From contig CM042694.1 in the NCBI GenBank assembly GCA_023614405.1, forward strand, positions 134,359,711 to 134,423,710: a stretch of 64,000 nucleotides of DNA, in the 5' to 3' direction. The stretch comes from Avena insularis (lineage: Eukaryota > Streptophyta > Magnoliopsida > Poales > Poaceae). Of the stretch, positions 32,713 to 45,435 are shown one piece after another (position 1 is the first letter of the stretch; the number at the start of each line of letters is the position of its first letter). Position numbers and translations under genes: made by a program. The notes beneath the pieces are model-generated. The model was not told where the DNA came from. It ran no database searches and saw nothing but the letters and a program-made list of their open reading frames with translations.

Positions 32713-32978
32713 GAGTACTTCAAGGAAATGGAACTCAACTTGATCCGCACCAACATTGATGAGCGCATGGAGCAAACTATGGCATGTTTCCTTATTGGCT
32801 TGAATCACCCAATCAAGCGCATCGTCGAGTTCCAAACATACAACAACATGGTTGAGCTTGTGCACATCGCAACAAAGGCCGAACGTCAAGTGCAAGAGGA
32901 CATCAAGTACAACAAGACCAAGACGTATTTCACATACGAGCAAGCTTCAACCGCTACGCCAACAACCTTCAATGGAAT
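32713..32978 (+). pseudogene. Gag fragment of the plus-strand Gypsy (first block)
   Basis: It reads EYFKEMELNLIRTNIDERMEQTMACFLIGLN and on to ATKAERQVQEDIKYNK, the C-terminal part of a Gypsy capsid domain. It is cut on the left by the S1 LTR and on the right by the solo LTR, after which the frame resumes at 34383 (ISSSTSKPS). Confidence 0.75.
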
Positions 32979-34382
32979 TGATACATTGCAAATGTATCTA
33001 TAATTTTTGATGTTCCATGCTTGGTTTTATCTACTTTCTTGTGTTTTGTTCCAACTTTGGAGTACTTTTCATATGATTTCTTAGACTAACCTATTAACAA
33101 GATGCCACAGTGCCAGTTGCCTGTTTTCTGCTGTTTTTGGTTCCAGGAAATTCAGAAAATGAATATTCTCGGAATTGGACGGGACAAAAGCCAAAGTTCA
33201 TATTTTTCCGGAAGACTCACGGAGCCAGAAGACGAGACGGAGGGGGGCCACAGGGTGGCCACACCACCCCATGGCACGGGTCCACCTAGGCCACGCCAGG
33301 GCATGGTGTGGGCCCCTGGCCGGCCACCGACCTTGCCTCCTTCGCCTATAAGAGCCTCCCGATACTAAAACCCTAAATAGTCAATCAGAAATCCAAAAGT
33401 TCAAGAAGACCGCTGCCACGAAGGAGATTCGGGGACGAAAGTCTATGTTCAAGACTGCCGACGGGAAGTGCCCCCGGAGCCATCTCCATCGATCTCTACC
33501 ACCATCTCCATCACCATTGCTGATTCCCATGATAAGGAGGGAGTAGTTCTCCCTCGAGGCTGAGGGTTCTACCGGTAGCTATGTGTTCATCTCTCTCTAT
33601 GCATGATCATATTGTGATCATGAGCTTTGTAATCAAGTAGATCTACCTTGCTACTCAAGTGCTTTAATATATCTCTGCTCTCCCCGTGTGTGTGAAAGTG
33701 ACAGCATGCACACCATGGTGGCACTTAGGCTAGAGATTAAAAATACTTGTTATGAGTTATATTTGGAGTTGGATGTCTTTATGAAATTGTGGTGTTTGTT
33801 GGAACCATCTAGTGCTCAAGGTGATAGTGTGGGGTTATCTAGATGGGAAAAGCTTACTTTGAGGTGTGCTGTTATAGCCCTACCATGGATTAGAGTGTCC
33901 AACCAGAGAGTAGTTAAGAGTAGTATCATAAAGAGAAGATATTTATATGAGAGTGTTCACTAGTGAAAGTATGATCCCTAGGCCTTGTTTCTAAGCTCTG
34001 AAACACCATTTGCAACTAGATCTATTACATGTTTGCTTGCTTCCATCTTTATTTCAGTTTTACTTTAGTCTTTTCCACGCCATCAAGCTATCTTCTATCA
34101 CCGTTACCACTTATAATTATCTATACCACTTGTATTTCACTATCTCTTCGCCGAACTAGTGCACCTATACACCTGACAAGTGTATTGGGTGTGTTGGGGA
34201 CACAAGAGACTTCTTGTATCTTGATTGCAGAATTGCTTGAGAGGGAATACCTTTGACCACATCCTCCCTGAGTTCGATAAACCTTGGGTGATCCACTTAA
34301 GGGAAAACTTGCTGCTGTTCTACAAACGTCTACACTTGGAGGCCCAAAAACTGTCTACAAGAATAGAAGTGCGTAGACATCA
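32979..34382 (+). repeat. Solo LTR with GGAAT target duplication
   Basis: It runs from TGATACATTGCAAATGTATC to AAGTGCGTAGACATCA, 1404 bp, with no internal region. GGAAT flanks it on both sides (32974-32978 and 34383-34387), and the gag frame reads through when it is removed. A TATA-like TATAAGAG lies at 33347-33354. It results from recombination between the two LTRs of a former element. Confidence 0.9.
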
Positions 34383-34841
34383 GGAATCTCCTCAAGTACC
34401 TCCAAGCCTTCCTTCAAGCCCACACTTCCTCAAGGAAAAGTGCTCCCAAGTGGCAAACAAGCAAAGAGTGATACATCTTTAAACGGTGAATGCTACAAGT
34501 GTGGAGGAAAAGGACACAAGTCGGCCGAATGTGGAAACAAGAAGGTATTATTCATCCATGACAATGGCGACGAAGAGTACTTGAGTGAAGATGAATTTGA
34601 TGCCCGAGTCAAGTAAGCAATGGCAAAGCAACGGGTGGAAGATGACCAAGAACTCCTCATGTGTGAACATGACGCAAGTCCATCGCTTGTCGTCACAAGG
34701 ATCTTGACCACTCAAGCATAAGAGAATGAAGATCAACGCTCCAACATCTTCCAAGCACGAGACAGCATCAATGTCAAATCTATCAAAGTGATCATCGACG
34801 GAGGGAGTTGCCACAACCTTGATAGCACCGAGTTGTGTGAG
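34383..34841 (+). pseudogene. Gag zinc knuckle and protease start of the plus-strand Gypsy
   Basis: This continues the frame from 32978. It has a complete CCHC knuckle, CYKCGGKGHKSAEC, then an acidic DNGDEEYLSEDEFD, and the protease motif VIIDGGSCHNL. There are two in-frame stops (near 34614 and 34718). It is cut by S2 at 34841, and the frame resumes after S2 with [15 protein letters not shown]. Confidence 0.85.
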
Positions 34842-36349
34842 TGATGACCCACAAGTATAGGGGGTGTATCGCAGTATTTTCGATAAGTAAGAGTGTCGAA
34901 CTCAACGAGGAGCAGAAGGTGCTGGCTAGTGGTATGGATCAGGAATTCTCTGCAAATACTTAGCAAACGAATTTTTAGGGGTTTTCGATAAAGCAAGTAA
35001 ACAAAGTACGAGTAAATGAAAGACAGTAAGAATGAATGCAGCAAGTGGCCCAATCCTTTATGCAGCAAAGGACAAGCCGGTTGTATTTCTATAGATGACC
35101 AAACGTTCTCGAGGACACATGGGAAGACCGTCAAGTGCTTTCGCTTCATATAGCTGATTAATCTTCTTTAGCTTGCTAAGTGTTGTGTGGGTGAACCTGT
35201 GCTAATGTACCGCCCCATCCAAGACTAATACATACTTGTGATTATACCCCTTGCAAACATCCGTAAGTACAAGAAAGTAATTAAGGTAGAAACCTAACCA
35301 CATCTTTAAACTCTAAGACCCTTACGTCCCTTGTGCAATGGTTTCCTAACGGGGGTTCAGGTTTCACACCGCAACCCCTACGATTAGTAGCCAAATACAC
35401 AATGCATTCCCCTAGGCCCATATAGGTGAAGTGTCATGTAGTCGATGTTCACATGACACCACTAGGAGAAGTACACCACAACTTAAATAACAATCTACTG
35501 AATCTTTCTCAACGCAACTCCACTACTAACAACAAGACTTCTCCCATGTCCTCAAGAACAAAACGAACTACTCACAAGACATCATATGGATCATGATCAG
35601 ATATGGAATAATGATGTATAACAATCTGAACATAAACAATAATTCAATGGTTCACTCAATCGCATCAACTACAAAGAGTAATCAACACCGGGAAAGTTTC
35701 CCCTATGAACTATGCAAGATTCAACGCAAATGTTACATCAATATGGAGATGGTGATGATGGTGCTGATGGTGATGATGGTGGTGATGATGATGATGATCC
35801 CAATGAAGTCCAGCTTGATGGTGGTGTTGATGGCGACGATCTCCCCTCTCTGGGAAGGAATTCCCCCGGCAGAAATCTGTCTACCGGAGAGATCTTTCTA
35901 TCTCGGTGTTTTCCGCCCCGCAGAGGCAGCGAAATATTTCTGTGGTCGCTCCCCAAGTCTTAGGGTTTCGTGGGGATGATATACGCCAGAGGGGAGAGGC
36001 TGGAGTGGGCCAGGGCAGCCACACCACTCCCAGGCGCGGCCTAGGCCTGCCCGCGCCATGGGGTGGTGTGGGCCCCCTGTGGCCCACCTCCACTTCATCT
36101 TCTGGCATCCAGAGTCTTCTGGAAAAATAGGATTTTCCATATATTTTCCTGGATTTTCTGATCTTCGTGAATTTTGCCTCCAAACAGCACCTTTTCCATC
36201 GTAATCCTCGACCGCAATGTCCGTGCTCCAAAAGGCATCAACCATGCAAAAATAGATGAAATAACATAATTATCACCTCTTAATACGAAATATATCAATG
36301 AATAATAGTGAATTAAGACATACAATAGTGATGCAAAATTGACGTATCA
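34842..36349 (-). repeat. 3' LTR of S2
   Basis: 1508 bp, from TGATGACCC to GACGTATCA on the plus strand. It differs from the 5' LTR by scattered substitutions and small indels (for example TTTCACACCGCAACC here, where the 5' LTR has TTTCTGTCACTCCGGCAACC), so the insertion is not recent. A purine tract lies just inside. Confidence 0.9.
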
Positions 36350-36366
36350 ACTCCCCCCAAGCTTAG
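36350..36366 (-). other. Polypurine tract of S2
   Basis: On the minus strand AAGCTTGGGGGGAGT directly precedes the 3' LTR. It would prime plus-strand DNA synthesis. The equivalent in S1 is at 27479-27492. Confidence 0.75.
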
Positions 36367-39205
36367 ACTTCGCTTGTCCCCAAGCGAAACTGAGCTCAAT
36401 AAACATGGCCTCAAGTTTATGGAGTGAAGAGTCGATAAAAGAATACGGACAAGAAGCATCACATTCATCAAAAGCATAGATCATAATAGAAGACAACTCA
36501 CTATTATATAACTCAACTTGTAATAGGTAAAGGAAACACAATAAAGATACATAAAGTGAATCATAATTGGTAATGGCAAACTTAGCTCTTGGTCGAAGAA
36601 TAGTTGATAATTTGCTGGAGTTCACAAATAGCTGGCTTTTCAATGATAGCTTTCAAAGTAGTAAACTTCAAGATAAGAGCAATGTGCAAAACAAGGAACA
36701 TAAGAAACATGAATGCATAAATCATCATATGAATGAATGAAACACAACAACTCAAAATACTTGCTGAGATAGAAGGGAGTAGGTTTACTGACTCAACTAC
36801 AAGGTAAAAGAAAGGGTCCTTCAAAGAGGGAAGCAGGGATTGCAAGTCTCATAAAGAGCTCCCAAAAATTATGATACTTACTAGCTTTCAGCTCTCATTG
36901 CCCCTATCATAGGCATCTTTAGGTGATTAAGGTTAAAGTGGTCCAATCTGAGTGATATGCTTGACAGACTATAAACTGAAAATCCCAAGTCCCTTGAGTA
37001 CTAGGGCCGCTCCTCGTGCTACTCAACTTTAGTTACCGGTAAGTTCTTGTCATCGTAAGTATGTGCGTATCATTGAGAACCGCCAACGGGGTACCCCTTG
37101 CCCGATGATACGGAAGAATCCCCATATCAAAATGATAAGGCAAGCAGACAATGAGTATCTCAACAATCTTCTCATTTACCATGGGAATATGGTGCTTTTT
37201 CTCTCTTTCCTCTTTTCATAGTATCTCTTTTTTTTTCTTTTTTTTTCTCAATAGCTATCTCTCTCTTTTTATAAGAAGAATGCTTCATAGATATCATTAT
37301 GGTTACGTTGCAGGTTTCCACCATGTCAGCATGGACTTACAAGCTCCCCTTTTATTTCACACCGACGACATCCGCAAACAAAAGAGCAAGGTATCAACTG
37401 GGTATATATTTACAAGTGTTGAAAGCGTTCCCCGTGACAGCACGGTTCTGCTAATCCCCAGCCTATAATTTGCAAGCATATAACTTTCATGGAGAGTTCA
37501 CAATGGTTCAGGTTTATTAAGTGCAAGAAAGTAAGGTGTGCCATCAAGTTCGTGAGAGCTTTAATCACTAATTTTCACATAACAAGTTTAATTTGGGAGG
37601 TAGACAAAACAGGAATTTACTTGGAATAGCAATAATGCTACTAGGTAGGTATGGTGGACACAAATGGCAAAGGTTTTGGTTTAAAGGAGGTGGATGCACG
37701 AGAAGAATTCCCTCTTAGTACAGGTTTTTGGCTAGCAAGGCTGGGTAGCAAGTATAAGAGTTGAAGGAAACAAACAAACATACAAATGATAAAGACAAAC
37801 ATGCAATCTTCCTTGGAAGCACAAAAGATCTTAACTAGAGAATACTAAACTTATGAGCAAATCAAGAAAGAAAGATGATGAAATTATTTTTCTCTCGAGT
37901 ACTTCTATTTTTTTCTTTTCAACTCTCAAAAAGGTGTTGCTACTGACCGAACCAGGTTTGCCAAAACCAACTAAATTAACTCAATGATCCCAAAGTGCTA
38001 CCAATACTAACAACAAGATCAATCATATAACCACTAATTGGAAACTAACATAAGCTATGCAAAAGAGTGAATGATAGAACTTCTCATTAATAATCCATAA
38101 CGGCAACTCACACCAAGGGATACAAATCTAACGAGAGAGGGGACACTTCCATAATGCAAACCATACTACAAAATAACTCCTCTATTCATGATATGACTCT
38201 ACTAATAAGGTAAAAAGATAGAAGATAGTGATGTGATACCGCTGCACTCCCCCAAGCTTGGAACAAACCAAGGGGATGCCAAACCTGATGACGAATTACT
38301 CCTTCGGTGTTGGTGGTATTCTCTCGATGAGCTCCTTGATCAGTTTCCCAAAGTCCTCAATCTCGAAGGTGAGATTACGAATCAGCTGTGAGTTTTGCTC
38401 AATGCGGCTCATGATCATGTCGTGTTGAGAATTCCAGCTCTTGCTATTCTTTCCCCACTCTTCCTCCTTGAAAAGTCTTCTTTTCCTGCATGGCTAGAAC
38501 GAGGCAAATCCCAATTGGAGGGTAATTTCTCCTTGGGCATATTCTGGTATTGATGCTCATGGATAAGGGTATGGAAAGGATTCAAAAGCGTGGAGGAAGT
38601 GACCGTGGAGCCAAACTGTGACGAGGAGCTTTCCCCTAGTCTGCATCCGTGCAGTCCTTCTAATCTTGGCAGGTTTCACCACTCCAATGGTTGCAATGGT
38701 GGTGCCGGCATGCGAACGTTGGCCTTGCTCCTCTTCACCTTCACTCTTGATCTCCTTCTCCTTCCCGGGGTCTTGGAGGTCTTCCTCCATGGGCTCCTTC
38801 CCTTTATCCTTGGCAGACACCATTGTGCTTCTAAGCTCTCAAAGAGTATGTCCTGACAGAAACAGATCGAAACAAAAACATGACGAAAACACAATATCCG
38901 TACCTCGGGGGATCCGGGGGTTATATATTATGAAGTTTCACATTAAAAGGAAGGTACTGGGAGAAAACGAGTCGGAGGCGGAGTCCTGGGTGGCCTCACC
39001 ACCTGGTGGCGCGGCCAGGGGTGGGCCTGTGCCATTGGGTGGTGTGGGCCACCCCGGCTCCGGTTCCGTCCCTTTTTCGCTTCGAAACTTTCCTTATTGA
39101 CTGAAAACTACAAAAATATAGTTGGATTGTACTTTCGCGGAACTTTTCTTACCAGAACTGTTACCTAGTTCGAAACGGACTCTGCAGGTCTCTGAATTTG
39201 GTCCT
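36367..39205 (-). other. S2 3' internal region with remains of a third ORF
   Basis: Mostly non-coding. A minus-strand frame begins at 38823 (MVSAKDKGKEPMEEDLQDPG), is Glu- and Lys-rich, and runs to 38557. Degenerate continuation reaches about 38280. In Athila elements this position holds an env-like or otherwise unknown ORF; this one has no visible transmembrane segment. A second polypurine-like run (CCAAGCTTGGGGGAGTGC, minus) lies near 38245-38262. Confidence 0.5.
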
Positions 39206-39319
39206 CAATGAATTTCTCTGGAGTTATAACTTGAAAGGCATCAACATCTTCATTATAAGAAGCTCGAACAATATAGTGTTTGAGTCGCTCTCCATTCACT
39301 ACTTGTGTAGTATTATCTT

Positions 39320-40395
39320 TTAGAGAAGAAATTGTATTGCTCCTGAACGGTATACTTCTTCAATGATGAAAGGTCCTTCCCATTTTGATAGTAGCTTACC
39401 TGCAAAAAATCTGAGACGAGACCTATACAATAGAACTTTCTCACCAACATGAAATTCTCTCTTAAGTATTCGTTTGTCATACCATCTTTTAACTTTTTCC
39501 TTAAAGAGCCTAGCATTCTCATAGGCTTCACTCCTCCATTCATCTAAAGAACTTAAGTCAAATAATCTTTTCTCACCAGCGAGCTTACAATCTCTATTTA
39601 GTTCTTTTACTGCCCAGTAAGCTTTGTGTTCTAACTCTAAGGGTAGGTGGCAAGCTTTCCCATAAACCATTTTATAAGGAGACATTCCCATAGGATTTTT
39701 ATAAGCAGTTCTATAAGCCCATAAAGCATCATTCAACTTCTTAGCCCAGTTTTTTCTAGACCTATTAACAGTCTTTTGCAAGATAGATTTAATTTCTCTA
39801 TTTGATAACTCTACTTGCCCGCTAGTTTGGGGGTGATAAGCTGAAGCAATTCTATGATTAACATCATATTTAGCAAGAGTCTTCCTAAAACCACCATGAA
39901 TGAAATGAGAACCCCCATCAGTCATGAGATACCTAGGCACCGCAAACCTAGGAAAGATAACATCCTTAAGCATTTTTAGAGAAGTCTCTCCGTCAGCACT
40001 CTTTGTAGGAATAGCTTCTACCCACTTAGTAACATAATCAACGGCAACACGAATATGAGTGTAGCCTTTCGAAGGAGGGAAAGGACCGATAAAGTCAAAT
40101 CCCCAACAATCAAAAGGTTCAATAACTAGAGAGTAGTTCATAGGCATTTCATTGCGTCTAGAAATATTACCAACACGCTGACATTCATCACAAGATAGGA
40201 CAAATTTTCTTGCATCTTTAAAAAGGGTAGGCCAGTAGAAACCTGATTGTAGTACCTTTTGTGCAGTTCTATCTCCTGCATGATGTCCTCCATAGGCACT
40301 ACCATGACATTTATGCAATATCTCCTTTTATTCATATTCTGGAATACATCTTCGCATAATACCATCAACTCCTTCTTTGTATAAGTGTGGGTCAT
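39320..40395 (-). pseudogene. S2 integrase
   Basis: The long frame 40318-39320 (332 residues) contains the zinc-finger His residues (CHGSAYGGHHAGDRTA) with CDECQR, then GFDFIGPFPPSKGYTH, MTDGGSHF and HPQTSGQVELSNREIK, i.e. the DD35E triad, followed by WRSEAYENARLFKEK and a C-terminal GKLLSKWEGPFIIEEV. The frame 40395-40138 overlaps in another phase. A frameshift near 40328 separates it from RNase H, so it is not expressed as a polyprotein. Confidence 0.85.
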
Positions 40396-42603
40396 CCCAA
40401 AAATAATGCCTCAAATCATAGAAGAACTTTCTTATTTGCTGGGCTGTAAAAGTTGGAGGCAAATACTTGGAGACAATAAAGTTAGCATAATCAGCATACC
40501 AAGGGCTTCCTCGCGAGCTCACCCCTACTGTGGCTAACTGTTCATTTGGGAAACTATCATTAACAGGCATAGGGTCAAAAGAGATGTTTTCTAAACGAGA
40601 TAAATTATTAGCTACAGGATTTTCAGCACCCTTTCTATCTACTATATGTAGATCAAACTCTTGTAAAAGCAGTACCCATCTAATAAGCCTAGGCTTAGCG
40701 TCCTTCTTCATCATAAGATATTTAATAGCAGCATGATAAGTATGAATGGTTACTTTTGAGTCCACAATATAGGGCCTAAACTTATCACAAGCAAAAACAA
40801 CAGCTAGAAATTCCTTTTCAGTAGTAGCATAATTCCTTTGAGCAACGTCTAGAGTCTTACTAGCATAATGGATAACGTTTAGCTTTTTATCAATACGTTG
40901 CCCAAGGACAAGACCTACAAAGAAAATCACTAGCATCACACATTATTTCAAAGGGTAAACTCCAATCAGGTGGTTGAACAATAGGGGCTGTAGTTAAAGC
41001 CTTCTTAAGAGTTTCAAAATCTTCCTTACAATCATCATCAAAAACGAAGGGTACATCTTTTTGAAGAAGATTATTAAGGGGTTTTGATATTCTAGAAAAG
41101 TCTTTAATAAACCTTCTATAGAAACCAGCATGACCAAGGATACTACGGATACCTTTGATGTCTCTTGGGCATGGCATCTTCTCAATTGCCTCAACCTTAG
41201 CTCTATCAACTTCTATGCCTCTTTCAGAAACTTTATGCCCAAGAACAATCCCTTCATTAACCATGAAGTGGCATTTCTCCCAATTAAGAACAAGATTAGT
41301 TTCTTCACATCTCTGCAAAACTTTATCAAAGTTGTGCAGACAATTATCAAAAGAAGTTCCATAGACAGAAAAGTCATCCATGAATACTTCTACAATTTCC
41401 TCACAAAAGCCATGAAAGATAGCAGACATGCACCTTTGGAAAGTAGCAGGAGCATTACATAAACCAAAAGGCATACGTCAGAAGCATAAGTTCCATAAGA
41501 GCAAGTAAAAGTAGTTTTTCTTGATCTTGTTGTTTAAAGAATTTGAGAGAAACCAGAATAACCATCAAGAAAACAAAATGGGTCTTTTTAGACAATCTTT
41601 CCAACATTTGATCAATAAAAGGAAGCGGGTAGTGATCTTTCTTAGTAACTTTATTGACTTTCCTAAAATCGATGCACATCCTATAGCCTACCACTATTCT
41701 TTGAGGAATAAGCTCATCATTATCATTAGGGACAACGGTAATACCTCCCTTTTTAGGAACACAATGAACAGGACTAACCCATTCACTATCAGCAATAGGG
41801 TAAATAATACCAGCATCCAGGAGTTTCAATACCTCATTCCTTACCACTTCCTTCATCTTAGGATTTAAACGTTGTTGGTGCTCCACTACTGACTTCGCAT
41901 CTGGTTCTATGTTGATAGAATGCTGACATATAGTAGGTGAAATCCCTTTCAAATCATCCAGAGTATAGCCCATAGCTCCTCGGTGTTTCCTCAAAACTTC
42001 CAATAATCTTTCTTCTTCCTCCCCTGAAAGTTTAGCGCTAATAATATCAGGATATATCTTTTTATCATCAATAAAAGCATATTTAAGATCATCAGGGAGA
42101 GGTTTTAGATTGAAAACCGGATCCGTTTTAGGTGGCATCGTAGTACCCAAGTCTTCCACAGGCAAGTCGTGCTTAAGCATCTTAGGTTGATCACGGAGGA
42201 TCCTATCAATCTCATTCCTTTCTTCCATGAAGATTTCACTTTCATGATCTTCCATAAATTGCTGCAAAGCATTGTTAGGAGCAAGAGAAATAGAAGCAAG
42301 TTGTTCAACCCTAAAATCCTCATCATGGGTTTCCTCTTCGCAAGGTTCTTTAGTAAATTTCGAAAAATTAAACTCATAAGATTCCCCATCAAACTTAGTC
42401 AAGATTTTCTCCCTCTTGCAATCAATAATAGCTCCACAAGTACTCAAAAAAGGTCTACCAAAAATGATAGGGTAGGTTTTACTAGCAACCGATCCAAGTA
42501 CTAGAAAATCAGCTGGGTATTTAATCTTACCACAAAGAAATTCCACGTCTCGTACAATACCAATTGGAGAGATGGTCTCTCTATTAGCAAGGTGAATAAC
42601 CAC
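40328..42603 (-). pseudogene. S2 protease, reverse transcriptase and RNase H
   Basis: 42603-41455 holds the protease-like region (PADFLVLGS...PIIFGRPFLSTCGAIID) and the RT start (EWVSPVHCVPKKGG, YRMCIDFRKVNKVTKKDHYPLPFIDQ). The frame shifts after THFVFL. 41474-40890 continues with MPFGLCNAPATFQRCM and the catalytic FMDDFSVYG, then LGHAGFYRRFIKDFS. After another shift, 40939-40328 holds RNase H ([23 protein letters not shown]) and the link to integrase. All expected domains are present but in at least three phases. Confidence 0.85.
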
Positions 42604-43824
42604 ATCAATTTCTTACAACTCGCAAGGGCTGATATCATGCATAATTTCTCTGTAAAGCTCATAAGGAATAGCACTGGAACTTTCACCAATATCACATAAA
42701 CCATAATAGAAATGATCACCAATTCATGTGAAACAATATTAGAAGCATCCTCACAAAAGACTATGTGCCCATCTTTTATGCTTTTAGTGACAAGGTCTTT
42801 CACAATTGCTACCACAGGTTCAATGTTTATTTGTTCATCAGGTTTTACAGTTCTTTTTTCACTTTTGATGATTACATTAGTTATCATTGGATGGTCCTTT
42901 ACCTTTTCAGAAAAGGGAATCTTCTCGATATAAGGTTCGGGTAAGATGGGGTCAATAATACAATACTCAGCACTTCCAATAGGAGCATAGTCAACAATAT
43001 CTTTGTAAGGTGCATGGTACTTGTTCCATCCCCTTTTTGGAATTTCGATATAGGAAGCAAAAGCTCTAAAGCAATTCGTAATAACTTGCAAATCAAGACC
43101 ATAAATATTACTAATATTTTGAAAGTTGTCAGTTCCCATAAGATTCAATGCATTCATAATCATAATTTATACCTGACTTTCTACCTTTGTCATTCTCCCA
43201 AGCTTCAACATTGTCTTGAATACGGTCTAGAAGATCCCATTTAGCTTCTTCCATGCGAGTGAATGATCCAGCACAAGAAGCATCCAATAAATCTTTATCA
43301 TGCAGAGGGAGCCTTGCATAGAAGTCATTGATAATAATATTGTTGGGGAGCTCATGAATGGGACATTTGAGCATTAGTAACTTCAATCTCCCCCAAGCTT
43401 GAGCTATACTCTCTCCATCAAGAGGCCAATAGTTGTATATTTGATTCCGATCTTTATGAATCTCACTAGGAGGATAAAACTTTGAATAAAAGAGAGGCAC
43501 TATTTCCTCCCATTCCAGAGCTTGACCATTCTTCAGCAGCTTATACCATTTCTCAGCTCTTCCTTTCAGTGATAATGAGAATAACTTCTTCTTAACTTGA
43601 TCTGTAGTAATACCTGCACCCTTGAACAACCCACATAATTCGTATATAAAGAGTAAATGATCACCGGGATGGACAATTCCATCCCCAACATAGTAGTTAT
43701 CCATAACACGATCAATAATTCTTGTAGGTATTTTGAAAACATCTTTCTCAGCAGGTGGTGGCTTATCTACTACCTTAGCAGTGGTAGTAGCATTACCAAA
43801 TAAGAAACTCAGCGAATTATCCAT
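42501..43824 (-). pseudogene. S2 gag
   Basis: The start is MDNSLSFLFGNATTTAKVVD at 43824. It is open to 43129 (YECIES), and then a shift leads into 43163-42501 (MGTDNFQNISNIYGLDLQ ... IPKRGWNKYHAPYKDI). The gag domain motifs HPGDHLLFIYELCGLFKGAG and LSLKGRAEKWYKLL are present. There is no clear CCHC knuckle in the readable part. S1 carries the close relative. Confidence 0.85.
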
Positions 43825-43910
43825 AACGAAAATAAAGCAACTAGCAGAAGTAAACAATACTCATAGTAGAAGTTTCCTTTACCAGTTCCACTCTCCAATA
43901 GCGCTTCACT

Positions 43911-43927
43911 CCCTGGCAACGGCGCCA
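43911..43927 (-). other. Primer-binding site of S2 (tRNA-Asp)
   Basis: On the minus strand TGGCGCCGTTGCCAGGG lies eleven bases inside the 5' LTR. It complements the 3' end of plant tRNA-Asp (...CCGGCAACGGCGCCA) at all but one of the 17 positions. Confidence 0.85.
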
Positions 43928-43938
43928 GAAAATACTCG

Positions 43939-45435
43939 TGATGACCCACAAGTATAGGGGGTGTATCGCAGTATTTTCGATAAGTAAGAGTGTCAAAACC
44001 AACGAGGAGCAGAAGGTGCTGGCTAGTGGTATGGATCAGGAATTCTCTGCAAATACTTAGCAAACGAATTTTTAGGGGTTTTCGATAAAGCAAGTAAACA
44101 AAGTACGAGTAAATGAAAGACAGTAAGAATGAATGCAGCAAGTGGCCCAATCCTTTATGCAGCAAAGGACAAGCCGGTTGTATTTCTATAGATGACCAAA
44201 CGTTCTCGAGGACACATGGGAAGACTGTCAAGTGCTTTCGCTTCATATAGCTGATTAATCTTCTTTAGCTTGCTAAGTGTGTGTGGGTGAACCTGTGCTA
44301 ATGTACCGCCCCATCCAAGACTAATACATACTTGTGATTATACCCCTTGCAAACATCCGTAAGTACAAGAAAGTAATTAAGGTAGAAACCTAACCACAGC
44401 TTTAAACTCTAAGACCCTTACGTCCCTTGTACAATGGTTTCCTAACGGAGGTTCAGGTTTCTGTCACTCCGGCAACCCCTATGATTAGTAGCCAAATACA
44501 CAATGCATTCCCCTAGGCCCATATAGGTGAAGTGCCATGTAGTCGACGTTCACATGACACCACTAGAAGAAGTACACCACAACTTAAATAACAATCTATT
44601 GAATCTTTCTCAACGCAACTCCACTACTAACAACAAGACTTCTCCCATGTCCTCAAGAACAAAACAAACTACTCACAAGACATCATATGGATCATGATCA
44701 GAGATGGAATAATGATGTATAACAATCTGAACATAAACAATAATTCAATGGTTCACTCAATAGCATCAACTACAAAGAGTAATCAACACCGGGAAAGTTT
44801 CCCCTATGAACTATGCAAGATTCAACGCAATTGTTACAGCAATATGGAGATGGTGATGAGAGTGTTGATGGTGGTGATGATGATGATGATGATCCTGATG
44901 AAGTCCAGCTTGATGGTGGTGTTGATGGCGACGATCTCCCCTCTCCGGGAAGGAATTCCCGGAATCTGCACGGAGAGATCTTTCTCTCTCGGTGTTTTCC
45001 GCTCCGCAGAGGCGGCGGAATCTTTATGTGGTTGCTCCCCGAGTCTTAGGGTTTCATGGGGATGATATACGCCAGAGGGGAGAGGCTGGAGTGGGCCAGG
45101 GCGGCCACACCACTCCCAGGCGCGGCCTAGGCCTGCCCGCGCCATGGGGTGGTGTGGGCCCCCTGTGGCCCACCTCCACTTCATCTTCTGGCATCCTGAG
45201 TCTTCTGGAAAAATAGGATTTTCCATATATTTTCCCGGATTTTCTGATCTTCGTGAATTTCGCCTCAAAATAGCACCTTTTCCATCAGAATCCTGACTGC
45301 AGCGGTCCATGCTCCAAAAGTCATCAACCATGCAAAAATAGATGAAATAACATAAGTATCACCTCTCAATACGAAATATATCAATGAATAATAGTGAATT
45401 AAGACATAGAATACTGATGCAAAATGGACGTATCA
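43939..45435 (-). repeat. 5' LTR of S2
   Basis: 1497 bp with the same ends as 34842-36349. It has a short deletion near 44960 relative to the 3' LTR. It is followed on the right by the target duplication GTGAG. Confidence 0.9.

Larger units (their letters stand above)
34842..45435 (-). mobile_element. Athila/Sabrina-like element S2, complete with TSD
   Basis: This is a 10,594-bp minus-strand element with GTGAG on both sides (34837-34841 and 45436-45440). LTRs are 34842-36349 and 43939-45435. The primer-binding site, eleven bases inside the 5' LTR, complements tRNA-Asp. Gag, protease, RT, RNase H and integrase follow in that order, and then about 2.8 kb of mostly non-coding sequence. The integrase, the RT with FMDDFSVYG, and the long 3' region fit the Athila lineage; the LTR ends look like the Triticeae family Sabrina. 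The coding frame is broken in several places. Confidence 0.9.
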
